A DNA stretch of 64,000 bases from Fennellomyces sp. T-0311 (Eukaryota; Mucoromycota; Mucoromycetes; Mucorales; Lichtheimiaceae), in the NCBI GenBank assembly GCA_025266875.1, contig JALLLT010000033.1, positions 434,001-498,000 of the forward strand. The letters are read 5' to 3'. The translations under genes were made by a program, and so were the position numbers. Below are positions 32,133-42,644 of this stretch, one piece after another. Numbering within the stretch: position 1 is the stretch's first letter; every line of letters begins with the position of its first letter. Below the pieces are notes generated by a model. It searched no databases. It worked only from the letters and a program-made list of their open reading frames with translations, and had not been told where the DNA came from.

Positions 32133-33554
32133 CTATTCAATGACAAATGTGGCATTGCTTTGACTACCAAAATGTTTAAGGGTACCTTCTGTTAGTTCAT
32201 CAAACGTCCATTCCATCAAGGTATAAAAGCTGACACCAATGATACGGTACCGACCATTCTGTTGTTTCGCAATCAATGGGCAGCAGAAGCCTCGATCAGA
32301 ATCGAACGGCAAGTCCAAAATGATGCATTTGGCGCAGTCATCGTCGATCAAGGACATATAGGTTACGTATTTGATGCTCGAACTATCCTGGGCTTCGGAT
32401 TTCCGAGTCCCTGTTGCGTAATGCGTCACTTTTACGCCAAACATTTTTTCGATGCTGCAAGGTACATTTGTGCTTTTGTCCATAGTGTATTGTTTCGGCA
32501 CAACGGAGATATAGTCACAGCTGATTCGCATGTTTCCGTTTTCGATTGAACAAGATCGTCCAAGTGACTCTGACGTCTTCTTCAAAACTCGCGAACAATG
32601 AACTCCAGAAACACCAGTCCAGGACGGCAAATAGTGGTATTGACAAAACGTATTACGGTACACTGCTTGCGGCTTTCCAAAGCACATTACCGTGAGATCT
32701 TCCATAACCAACGTTTGGTAGAATTTGATCATAAGAGTTTCCAAAGGAAGGTCGTAAGTATAAAAATGTGTTACAGAGTGATATCCAAAGTCGCGAAGAA
32801 TGCTCGCCAATGCAAAAACTCGGTCGTATGGTTCATCGCAGTGGCGGGAATGGGCGTGTAAAAGCAAAGTGGCAGCGCATTGTGGAAAGGAAACCAGTTC
32901 CTCGGTTGTGTCAATGATTGGGTACTCGAGCCTGGTACATTCGTTGTTGATCATCCGAAGCTGATCAGAGCTAAAGTAGACGTTCCTTCCAACGAATAAA
33001 ATATTCTTGGATTGGGAGGTATCGTGGAATGTCCACAAGTTTTTCGCCCATTCAGACCGGTGTAAGAGTTGCAGACAATGTCGCAGTATTTCAGCTGGTG
33101 GTGCCCTGGCATGGTTGGGAGGCAACTCCATTTCCGGTATCAACGCAATAGTGAATCGTGCAACACTGTAGTAGCGATTCACTTTGTTGATCTCGCAAAG
33201 CTTCTGTGCAAGGGACTGGTCAATGCACATTGTGTCGTACCAGAGGTACTCGATGTCAAAGTCCGCGCATATTTGTTGTAGCACAGCCTCAAAGGTCACT
33301 TGTTGAACCGTTCGCTTTCCGTTTGGATATGTAATGACTTCGTGGTGCTCTTGACGGAATGACTCGCTGGCGCTACCTGAAGATCTCTGAGGATAAGATA
33401 GTGCGCAGTAACCAATGCTTCCTGCTTCTGATCCAGCAACTCTCGTCATATTTGCTGCTTGAACAAGCCACGTTGGATAACTAGGGCACCGATTTTGTTT
33501 TGGCCAGCAAAACAGGTACTTGAATATCGATTTTTGCTTGGTATCGTATATCAT
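32133..33554 (-). CDS. HET-domain protein, right-arm copy
   Basis: A single-exon 473-residue HET-domain protein, mirror of 12047-13468 and 99-plus percent identical. It has Asn where the left copy has Asp (ELPPNHARAPP) and Ser where the left has Asn (AQDSSS). It carries the same eroded HET blocks (YCALSYPQRS, WYDTMCIDQ, LWTFHD). Both copies are open, so if either is expressed both could be. They face inward toward the spacer HET paralogue. The biological role is inferred from family only. Confidence 0.8.
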   Translation of the reverse strand: MIYDTKQKSIFKYLFCWPKQNRCPSYPTWLVQAANMTRVAGSEAGSIGYCALSYPQRSSGSASESFRQEHHEVITYPNGKRTVQQVTFEAVLQQICADFDIEYLWYDTMCIDQSLAQKLCEINKVNRYYSVARFTIALIPEMELPPNHARAPPAEILRHCLQLLHRSEWAKNLWTFHDTSQSKNILFVGRNVYFSSDQLRMINNECTRLEYPIIDTTEELVSFPQCAATLLLHAHSRHCDEPYDRVFALASILRDFGYHSVTHFYTYDLPLETLMIKFYQTLVMEDLTVMCFGKPQAVYRNTFCQYHYLPSWTGVSGVHCSRVLKKTSESLGRSCSIENGNMRISCDYISVVPKQYTMDKSTNVPCSIEKMFGVKVTHYATGTRKSEAQDSSSIKYVTYMSLIDDDCAKCIILDLPFDSDRGFCCPLIAKQQNGRYRIIGVSFYTLMEWTFDELTEGTLKHFGSQSNATFVIE

Positions 33555-34439
33555 TGTGTAATAGGGAAGTTGTCTGCGCTTTTTTTACGTATGATCAGCC
33601 CACTTATGTAGTGCTGCCAATAATAGACTAATCGCAAGAATGGGTACTAAAGCTTTACTTTTATGCTTCCTTGTAGGGCTTAGTTCGTAATGCGGTCTTG
33701 TACCTTATCACTATGATAACCTATTGTTTTGGCAGCAAATTAATCGCTAGTGCGCCGTTTGCGGGGTCAAAGTGTGAGTTGAAAATCTACGGTAGCGATG
33801 TACGAAGGAGCCAGATAAGCAGGAAAAGGGAGAGGCACGTTACCGCATTTAAGATTTTTAAAGGAAGCTGTAGGGCACCGTCACCAGCGGCGCGCATGTA
33901 AACACTAAATATTTATGCGTGGTGACCATAGCACTTGCGAAAACAGAATGTGTCTGCATGCTGCAATCAATGAAATTCTTCGCATCAACACAAAATAATT
34001 ATCGGGAACGCTTTTAATTGCTTTTCATAAAATTTTGTAAAATCCACATTTGATGTCATGCCGCGCAATTGACAATGAAAGCGTTCGTCTTGTCGGTTAG
34101 AAATCGAGTGCGCATATAATACTGCCGCCTTAAGCAAGGGAGTGATAATATGCGATGAAGAAAGAGAATTGACGCGCAACCCCATGTTGTATATATTCTG
34201 CCCTTGACGATCGTGTAATCTGCTGTGCTGAAATCGGGATAGCGGGACAAGGGTTGTGTAACATATTCATTTCACAGTGTATACGTGAGAAAAGGCATCA
34301 TTTACGGGGCAAGCGACTGTGTAAACGGCATTTGACGCGATATTGGGCTTCCCCGGGACTTGCTTGGAGTCCTCCAGAACCGGCACAAGGCGCGTCGAGT
34401 ATAATGAAAGAGCTGCTGCTGAGTCTGGCGGGCATCAGG
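33555..34439. other. outer end of right arm and upstream region of chorismate mutase
   Basis: The arm ends at 33785 and unique sequence follows. Small frames at 33698-33901, 33985-34250 and 34254-34466 have no recognisable features. The last few hundred bases presumably hold upstream control of the chorismate mutase gene. Confidence 0.5.
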
Positions 34440-34456
34440 TATAAAAGTATGACTCA
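34440..34456 (+). promoter_or_regulatory. TATA box and TGACTCA site of chorismate mutase
   Basis: TATAAAAG at 34440-34447 lies 75-82 bp before the ATG, the usual spacing in this window. A perfect TGACTCA (34450-34456), the core bound by Gcn4/Cpc1-type bZIP activators of amino-acid synthesis, follows three bases later. Its position downstream of TATA is unusual, so it may be chance. Confidence 0.5.
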
Positions 34457-34521
34457 ACGAGATTGAATTTTGATTTGATATCACAGCCTTGGATAGGTTT
34501 TAGACTTTCTACGCTTCCCTA

Positions 34522-35543
34522 ATGAGCAATTTCACAGACGATCCATTCTCGCTCGACAAGCTTCGAAGCACGCTGATTCGGCTCGAGGATACCATTATCT
34601 TCGGTAACGTAGTGACAGAATGACAACAACATATGCTAACGTATGGAAAACAATATAGCCTTGATCGAGCGTGCACAATTTGCTTTCAACAAATGCATCT
34701 ACCTTCCGGGAGCATTAGAGTTCAATGGCGCTACGGGCGATCGAAGCTTCCTTGAGTATTTTTTATGGGAGACCGAGAAAGTTCATGGTAAGGAGACAGA
34801 ATCTTGATCAGACCAAGTGTAAGGTATTTTTTCTGACTGCGACCAATAAACAGCCAAGGTGCGAAGATATACCAGGTAAGCGAGCCGGCATTTTCACTGC
34901 AGGAACGAATTTTTTTACTTACCTGTGAAAAACAACAGTCCGGACGAGTACGCCTTCACATCGCCCCTGCCTGACCCTATCCTACCGCCGCTAGAGTACC
35001 CCAAGTTCCTGTTTCCGAACGACATCAATATCACTAGCAAGATCATGGAAATCTACACCCAATCCATTGTGCCCGAGATTTGTGAGGATAGAGACGATGC
35101 AAACTACGGTAGCGCAGCCACTCGAGATATTGAGTGCTTGCAGTCACTGAGTAGACGTATTCACTATGGTATGTTTGTTATGCGAGGGGAAAATTGAGGG
35201 AAAATATCAACGTGTTTGTTATCCAGGTAAATTCATTGCGGAGAGCAAGTTCCGATCCGATCCCGAAGAGTACGCACGCTTGGCACGTCTCAACGACCGT
35301 GAGGCCATCAATGAGCTTCTGACAAATAGAGTTGTGGAGAAGAAGCTGCTCGCACGATTGCGCCACAAGGCATTGGTGTACGGACAGACGCTGGATCAAG
35401 AGCAGGAGGGCACCAACAAAAATTTGAGAATTCCCGTACAGCTGGTAGTGGATCTGTACGAACGATGGGTGATTCCATTGACAAAAGAGGTTGAAGTGGA
35501 TTACTTAATCGTTCGCGGTCTTGCGTACGGCAAATCAGAATAA
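34522..35543 (+). CDS. ARO7: chorismate mutase
   Basis: Converts chorismate to prephenate, the branch-point step to phenylalanine and tyrosine, in the cytosol. Exons 34522-34603, 34659-34787, 34854-34875, 34939-35168 and 35227-35543 join in frame to 259 residues; yeast Aro7 is 256. It is the eukaryotic AroQ all-helical type. The N-terminal helix LRSTLIRLEDTIIFALIER carries the active-site arginine (R15, equivalent to yeast R16). Further matches are the FPNDIN loop, the SRRIHYGKFIAESKF region, and the C-terminal KEVEVDYLIVRGL helix holding the catalytic-site glutamate. The allosteric-loop region (IVPEIC with NYGSAATRD) is present, so tryptophan/tyrosine regulation is likely, as in yeast. No damage seen. 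Confidence 0.95.
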
Positions 35544-35669
35544 ATCGCTTTGGAGAGGGGTTTCGGTACATTTTTGAGGAAAAAAAAAAGCTTCGAGACC
35601 AGTCACCCCTTTCTTTGCTACTCTTTTTTTTTTAACTTTACGTTTTTTTTTCCCTTTTATCTGCTCCAG

Positions 35670-37009
35670 ATGTGTCCCGCAGTATCACCGCCCTATCTCA
35701 ATGAAGGTGGGGTAATCGATGAGTCTCTCCCGATACCGCTCTCTCCAGTTATGCTGGATCCAGCTTTCAATGAGGGATCCGTAACTACAGCACCGCTCCC
35801 TCCACTACCTCCGCCTCCAACACAACTCCCTCCTCCACTGAATACCTACCCGCGTTCAAACCTCCTGCGAGAACGGGCACTACGTCATCCACCTCGCATC
35901 CCACGGTTACGACGCTTAAATCCACAATCAGCCAATACAGCGGGTGATCGTCCGGATTACTTTGTGGATCTGAATCGCTACAATCGATATATACAGCGAA
36001 GCCATAACTGCGTCCCAGGCGAAAAGGCTGTCGACCTCGAGGACGTATGTGGCATACCAATTAGCACACGTCGCACGAATGGTAGTGGTTACATGGAACT
36101 TGACTTTGAAGTGCTGGTAGATGACGGTGGCCAATACAGGTAAAACAAAAAAAAATCAATTCATGCACGGATGCAATATTGAAACGCCGATGCAGTTCTT
36201 CATATGGAGTGGAAAACGTATTACGCAACGACAGCACGGTATATTGGTGGGTGTGCTACCAAGCTGATATGAAAAATATTGACTCAATCGATATAGCTCC
36301 GGGAGAAGCGGTGCCGTCAATATACTGCTTCGCTACAACGGCTACGCCCATAGTGGGATAGTGTCGGATAGGAGCTGCGTGGTTTCACATATCGTCATAA
36401 AATCGCCTCAATACGGGTATTTATTAGCATCATCCATCTAGATCCTCTTTACTGATCGCCGCTTCTACATCTACCAGATTTACTGCACCATGTGAGCATC
36501 CGCCAAGTTGCTTGATTTGTTCTAGTGAACTAACTTGACAGCTTACCAGGCAAAGACGGGCTCGTATTCATGTCACGCCACCCGATTGATGTGGAACGTA
36601 TGTATCAACAAACAAAAACAGGGCTCAATTTCTGCTCAGTAACTAAACAAACATTGTCACAATTAGGCTCGCGGATATTCGACCAATTTACCAGGGAAGA
36701 TTTCGAACAATATATGAGTCACAAATCCAGATTTAGCAGTCCAGAAGACGACGACACTGACCCATTAGCTTGGTTCACACTCTCCAAAGAAAAACAAATG
36801 GTGATCCCCATTCATGACAGGTATAGGAATGTCGGTGGTACAAAGAATTCAAAAACTGACGCAGAAAATACTTGTGTACCAGATCGGCAAAATATATACT
36901 TGTCAAACTTCTTCGGTCTGAGTTTGAGGCCGATAATATCGATCTTCAGTACCTTGGCTTTGTTGGCTATTCTGGCGCTCGATACTTCTCACGTGGCCGA
37001 CTATGCTGA
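35670..37009 (+). CDS. unrecognised conserved-looking protein, 7 exons
   Basis: Exons 35670-36139, 36196-36246, 36297-36416, 36478-36491, 36550-36597, 36667-36821 (last base 36820) and 36883-37009 join in consistent phase to 327 residues. The fourth exon is only 14 nt. The N-terminal third is proline-rich (PLPPLPPPPTQLPPPL). The rest reads like a beta-sandwich ligand or scaffold domain: VENVLRNDSTVYCSG, HIVIKSPQYGFTAPC, then FDQFTREDFEQYM, DPLAWFTLS and a final ADNIDLQYLGFVGYSG. No signal peptide or membrane segment was seen. The spliced order and open frame argue for a real gene. I could not assign a named family; the domain recalls DOC/discoidin-like sandwiches, which is inference only. It lies 126 bp after chorismate mutase in the same direction. 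Confidence 0.6.
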
Positions 37010-37619
37010 AGGAAAATAAAGAATAAACATAATTTATCCCACGTTTTTCCCGCCGGGAGCAACTTGCCAAAACTGTGTTAGTCTCCCGTCCTACGCATGC
37101 ATGATCTTGGATGGTATACTGGTCATGCGGACCTGCGAAAAACTGAGAGTGGAACCGATAAAAAAGAGCGCGGGTCAATTGTCCAGTATAGGGATCATAC
37201 GTAAAGTGAAAAATGCGCGTCATTTTGGACCCTAATCTATTATTAATCATTGCTAAAGATGTTAAAATGCGAAACAACAGGCAAACATGACGTTGCATAT
37301 ATGCATGCGCACGTTGTTAAGATGCAGTGCAAGGCCGGTAAGCCCTCCAACAAAAGAAGTAAAAAAAAATAGCAAAAAGGGCGCAGCCCATTACATAACA
37401 GGATTCCCAAATGCATGACTTGCCCGCATTGAACAAAGTAAGGGGGATCGATTGCATTTCGTCAAACGCGGCATTGGACACTTTCGTCAAGTTCTATTTG
37501 TTTTCCCAAGCGCTTGTGAAACTTTGGCTCCCGCACCGGTCGTCAACACTATAAAAGTACGAGGATTTGAAGCGATTATTTTCCAGCTCTCCTCTTTTTT
37601 TGCTGGTCATTCCTCCTCA
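37010..37619. other. intergenic and trehalase promoter
   Basis: Nothing coding was recognised. TATAAAAG at 37550-37557 lies 70 bp before the trehalase ATG, followed by a CT-rich leader with CCAGCTCTCC, similar to the leaders of the histidine-rich genes. Confidence 0.6.
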
Positions 37620-39666
37620 ATGTTGAATATCAATAGTGTTCTACTACTGCTATCCGCGGTAGTAGTGCTTACTTTGGCTCAGAACGACGTGTATTATCCG
37701 GAACGATGTGATTCTCCTATTTACTGCGAGAGCAATTTGTTAAAAACCGTTCAGCTTGCTGCGCTGTTTCCCGATTCCAAGACATTTGTCGACAAGGTTT
37801 GTTTCTTAAGCTAACACTGGGTCCTGCAATATCAATGGATTGTTTAACGCGTCTGTGATATTGGATAGCCGACGACTAAACCTGTAGAAGAAGTGTTAGC
37901 TGCATTTGAAGCTCTAGGAGAGGAACCATCTGAGGATTCCATCCGCAGCTTTGTTGAAGACAACTTTGGCGAGGAAGGAACCGAACTCAAGCCAGTTGAA
38001 CTGACCATTCAAGACAACATTGCGTTATTCGAAAAGATCGATGATCTGACATACCGCGGTTGGGCCACCAAGATCCACCAATACTGGGCTAACCTGACGT
38101 TCGAATTCGATACGTCATTCCTGTGCGAAGGTTGTGCCACAAGCACACTTCCGGTAAAGCGTCCTTTCGTTGTACCTGGTGGCCGATTCAGAGAATTCTA
38201 CTACTGGTATGTTACAGGTCCAATATTGATAGATAAACACGGCTGAGACTATTATGCAACAGGGACTCGTACTTTGTGATCCGTGGACTTTTGCTCAGCG
38301 AACTCCATGACACGGTCAAGGATATGCTGTTGAACTTTTTGGATTTTGTGGAAGAATATGGCTTTGTTCGTATGTTTAGATATACGCTCGGATTATAAGG
38401 AGAGTAACTAATATGTGCTTCGAATAGCAAATGGCGCGCGGATTTATTATCTAAACAGATCACAGCCACCTTTCCTTATTGAGATGGTCAAGGCATACTA
38501 TAATGCAACAGGCGATGAAGAGTTCCTCAAGGATGCCCTGCCAACACTGGACAAAGAATATGATTTCTGGATGGCAAACGCCAGCATCAAGGTGGATGGC
38601 CACGTACTCAACCACTATAATGTTGAAAATGAATGGCCCCGTCCCGAATCCTATCGGGAAGATTACAACACTGCTTACAAGGGCAACTTTTCTTCTACAG
38701 AAGAAATCACCGCTCTCTTTGCCGACCTTGCTACTGGTGCCGAAAGTGGATGGGATTACACGAGCCGTTGGACACGCGAAAAAGAACCTGACCTCGACGA
38801 TCCATTACAAATTCTCCGCTCACTCAACACGCGCAATATTATTCCGGTAGATCTGAACGCCTTACTGTGGGGTATGGAATCCACATTGGCTGAATGGCAT
38901 GCCAGTTGTGATGGTTCCAATCGACGCAAGACCAAGTACTATCAGCGTCAAGCTGCCAAACGTCTCCGCGCATTCGAGGAAGTATTCTGGGATGATGAAC
39001 GTGCCTCCTTCTTTGACTTCAATGCAACGAGCCAAGCCCGCGAAAAGGACTTTACTCCCGCCAGTCTGTATCCGTTCTGGCTTGGCGCTGTCCCGGCAAA
39101 GATCAAGAATTCACCCGAGACCTTGAGTCGCGTGTTCGATCAGACACGTGAATTGTTGGAGACGTACCCTGGTATCCTTTCCACATCCCTCCATAACACT
39201 ACATTACAGTGGGATATGCCCAATGGCTGGCCCCCGCTCCAGTATATTGCCATGAAAGCCATGCTTAATGTTGATGGCTGGTTGAAGCAGCCAAATAACG
39301 ACCTCAGTGGTATGGCGTACGTGTTGGCTGAACGATTTGTTGCATCAGCGTTCTGTTCTTGGTACAAAACCGGTGGCTCAGTCCCAGACCTCTTACAACA
39401 GTTGCCCGGCCAAACGGATCAAGGCCATATGTTTGAAAAGTTTGATATTGAAGATATTGGTGATGCTGGTGGTGGTGGTGAATGTAAGTTGATATTTCCC
39501 TGATATGAAAGTGCAAAAGCTCATTCATTTTTTTTACCTTTCTTTAGATACTGTTCAGGCAGGCTTTGGATGGACCAACGGTATCGCACTGTGGGTGTTC
39601 GATACATTCAGTGGACTTGTTGCGCCCGATTGTATGGATCCAAGTGATCTTGTGTATCCACTTTAA
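37620..39666 (+). CDS. secreted alpha,alpha-trehalase, GH37
   Basis: Hydrolyses trehalose to two glucose molecules; the signal peptide places it at the cell surface, vacuole or outside. Exons 37620-37796, 37869-38206, 38263-38369, 38428-39483 and 39548-39666 join in frame to 598 residues. Residues 1-20 form a signal peptide (LLLLSAVVVLTLAQ). GH37 signature 1, PGGRFREFYYWDSYF (about residues 162-176), spans an intron. Also present are NEWPRPESYREDY, AESGWDYTSRW (acid-catalyst region), signature 2 QWDMPNGWPPLQ (about 468) and the glycine-rich GGGGEYTVQAGFGWTNG near the end. Several N-x-S/T sites fit secretion. No cAMP-dependent phosphorylation domain of the neutral (Nth1) type is present. A TATA box lies 70 bp upstream. 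Confidence 0.93.
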
Positions 39667-40143
39667 TGTACTTTTATATCAACACCGTAAGAATACATGT
39701 ATCCTGGGCGCTTGGCCACATAAATATTTAATTACTATCCCCACGCACTTAAAAGCTTCGACATGTCGACATTCTACCCTAATAGAAGCATTTCCACCGG
39801 TAGAATGTCTAGAATGCTATAGTGTTGATGGTTGGCGTTGTCTCATTGACTTGCTGGGTAATTTGTTCAATTTGCGAAAGATGGTGGCACATCAGGGGGC
39901 TGGGTTGAAGCTCCTGGGGGGGGGGTAGAGATGCCGCACCAATGATCTTAAGACTTAACGCGGAGAAGATCCTATAAGATCAAAGGAAACGGTGAGATCT
40001 GCTCAATGAATTTCATAGTTAACGCATATTAGTGTAACCGAAAATCTTTTCAGGATCGTGATACAAAAATTAAGACCCTCAACTTCCATGTTGAAAAAAG
40101 TTTTGACATTTTTCTTTACCTTTATCTAAACTTTATCCTCATC
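39667..40143. other. intergenic, nothing recognised
   Basis: Trehalase 3' flank. A run of nine or ten G residues stands out near 39918-39926. No gene seen. Confidence 0.5.
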
Positions 40144-40880
40144 ATGAGAAGAACTGAAGGAAGCATTAATAAGCCCAAAAAATTACACAAAGGTCAAGCA
40201 ACCATTCATCGTTATCCTACTGGACAATTACCATCAGCAGTGCCAGTTGAAGAAAGGAGAGAGTCAATCATTAACAGCACTGAAGCCACTCATCCTTCCA
40301 ACAGGGAAAACTCCACCAGTAGGAGCATATCCGATAAGATTAGTGGCGAGGTATACAGCCGAAATCGCAATTAAAAGTTTTATTTGACGCATAGCATTAC
40401 AGAGACATTGTACTTCTGCGGACGCTTCACCTGAGAATGACCGTATCACTTTGGAAGTTCTTATGCGTGAGGTAGAAGGGTATATACGATCGAACGCAGA
40501 TGAAACAACAACAGTTGATGATGATCTTATGTTTCGTGTTGACGAGCCAACTGGGTCTGATGAAGATTTGGTCGAGGCAGAAAGTGCGGTTCTAAAAAAA
40601 GTACTTTTCTGACTTACAAGAACGGTTCAAAGATGACACCAGCAAATACGGAATGCCGGGCGAATATTGCCGTGGATCCTTCTGGGTTGAACCGCCTGCA
40701 CCTTTCTTTGCCCTTCGAAACCAGGAAGACATAGACCCTACTCTACTCTACTATCCTCGAGTTTTCCTATAGAATCCAAGGTTATTGTTAGACGAGGGGA
40801 AAAAGCTGCGTTGTCCTATCTGCAATTCAGAAATGGGATTAAAGAGATACAACAAAAATCCCAATGCACGAAGAATTTAG
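40144..40880 (+). pseudogene. transposon-type gene relic with a DUF6729-like domain
   Basis: An ATG at 40144 opens a 76-codon frame that stops at 40374. Further downstream, other frames read FWVEPPAPFFALRNQEDIDP, then YYPRVFL, a TAG stop, NPRLLLDEGKKLRCPICNSE and a short Lys/Asn-rich tail. This pattern (FF-x-LR, YxPRVFLW, CPxC) matches the zinc-binding DUF6729 domain found in fungal transposon-like proteins. The TAG at about 40770-40772 replaces an expected Trp codon. With the frame changes around 40600 it marks the gene as dead. It lies 1.8 kb upstream of the Fanzor gene. Confidence 0.55.
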
Positions 40881-42644
40881 ACATTGATAGGTATGTCTGA
40901 ATTTATTTCTCTAATCTACACTGTGGGAAAACCGATCTCGTTGAATCTGGTTTTTTATTAAGTGAATAACAAGGGCTACATTGAACAAGTTTAGACTAGT
41001 TTCAATGAAGTTTAAACAAGTTTTCATGTATATTTAATGTGTGCTTTTCTAATATTATTATGATATCGTTTTGCATATCAAGTAGCATAATGCTGACTTT
41101 TATTAGAATATATTGCAACATTATATTAAAGGACTAATAGCTTAAGAGTGCCCATGTCAAGTGAAGTGAGACTTGCCTGCTGATCAGCGTATAAAGACAG
41201 AACTTGCAGACTCGAGGCTATATACAAGTCATCCTTACCGTAATAGTCTCACTCAATGCGCTTGCAAAACCAACTTGTCCATACCGATCATCTCTTCTGT
41301 GACCACGGCCATTGTTTCGCTTTCACTGACACTACTTGCGTAATTTGTCTATGTTCTCTCCAGTAACGTTGTGCCGTTTGCTCTCAAACCATACCCATTC
41401 CTGTTCCATTACCCTCAATGTACGTATCATACACTACCTCCATAGCTGTCACATCACTTGTGTTGTCTGAATTAACATTTGTATCTTCATGGTCGTCATA
41501 TTCAGATCGATATGCCCCAGCGTTGTTGCCACCCTTGTCTTATACATAAGCATATCAATTCTATTTGACCATGGTTAGTTGTTCAAAATCCCATTGAAAA
41601 TAATGCGATACGAAACACACCTACTTTCAGTCGTATGCGGAACTCTTCCCGGCCTGCTTGTAATAATATTGATACTTTAGCCAAGGGTACTGGAGGATAG
41701 TTCGCGTTGATAAGCTTACACGTGATATCATCATGCAGTACTCGTTGGTGAACGCAGTCAATTGTACCTCGGTGACAAACCAGCTGGATTTATTGATGGT
41801 CTCTGAAAAATTAATTAGCGGTGATTTGGGACGACTGAACACAAGATAAACAGGCGAAGCAAAGCTGCTACATACAAGAAGAGAGAGGAAAAAATACTAC
41901 TTTTTCAGTACGATCTTTTTTGCTTCTGATTGTTCTTTTTTTTGTTATGATGGAAGGAGGCGGATCAATGTGGCTGATGTTGAAAGAGGTTTTTTCGTTA
42001 CCTCTAGTCGTACAAAACGGAATAAGTAGAAGAAATACAAATAAAATGCGCACGCCATACTGCCAGCAATAAGTTGTATCTGTGGTGACAATAATAAACG
42101 TCTTAGGTTCCAGGATGGCAGGTGAAGATGAAGTGGGCAGCTGTATCTTGTCCAAGGTCGTCAAGAGCACAAAGTGGTGCGTCGAACCGGTCAGGTAAGA
42201 TGTGATGCAACGATAAGCACGAGGTCTGTAGCGGTCCAACCCATTGATGCGAAAGTGGGCATAAAATAAGTGTAGATTGATGTGTCCAAATAAAGGGTCA
42301 GCACGCCAGGAAGTAGAGCTCGAACAAGCACGGCCATACATGCGTCTCTGGTATCCGGTGCATGAAAGAGATGAAGAGTTGTGCCTCGACAATTTCGTAG
42401 TTCATGGCGGGTACGTCAATTTAAAAACAAAAGCACCCGAAACAGTCAACGAGAGGAGCCGCTTCTTTGACTGGAAGCTGGATTCTTCAGCAGGTTGGAT
42501 GACGTACGATACGTCGCCAGAGATTGATGTTCCGATTCATCAGTGCCAGTAAAGGATGCAGGATCAGCTCGGAAAACTCAGAAGTAAAAAACCCATGCAT
42601 AAGTGAAGGTTCCGTTGGTTGATCCTCTTTTCTCAAAAGACCCA
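40881..42644. other. region upstream of the Fanzor gene, unassigned
   Basis: Very AT-rich to about 41150, then mixed. The plus-strand frame 42277-42552 could encode extra N-terminal exons of the Fanzor gene; a stretch just before 42645 is also open in phase with its ATG. Minus-strand frames 41627-41842 and 41868-42392 show no family features. No transposon terminal repeats were identified by eye. Confidence 0.4.

Larger units (their letters stand above)
24450..33785 (-). repeat. right arm of the giant inverted repeat (~9.34 kb)
   Basis: Reverse complement of 11816-21148. It carries the mirror copies of all arm genes: small frame (+), C (+), B (+), A (-), HET (-). The interior between about 24.5 and 32.0 kb encodes proteins identical to the left arm. 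Substitutions are confined to the outer ~1.8 kb and the last ~60 bp beside the spacer, plus a CTT insertion near 32019. The outer edge at 33785 is abrupt. Confidence 0.95.

Noticed and set aside
11816..33785. The palindrome as a simple fold-back assembly artefact
   Set aside because: The 3.3-kb unique spacer, real base differences at both arm ends and an indel argue against a plain fold-back, although collapse of the arm interiors during assembly cannot be excluded.
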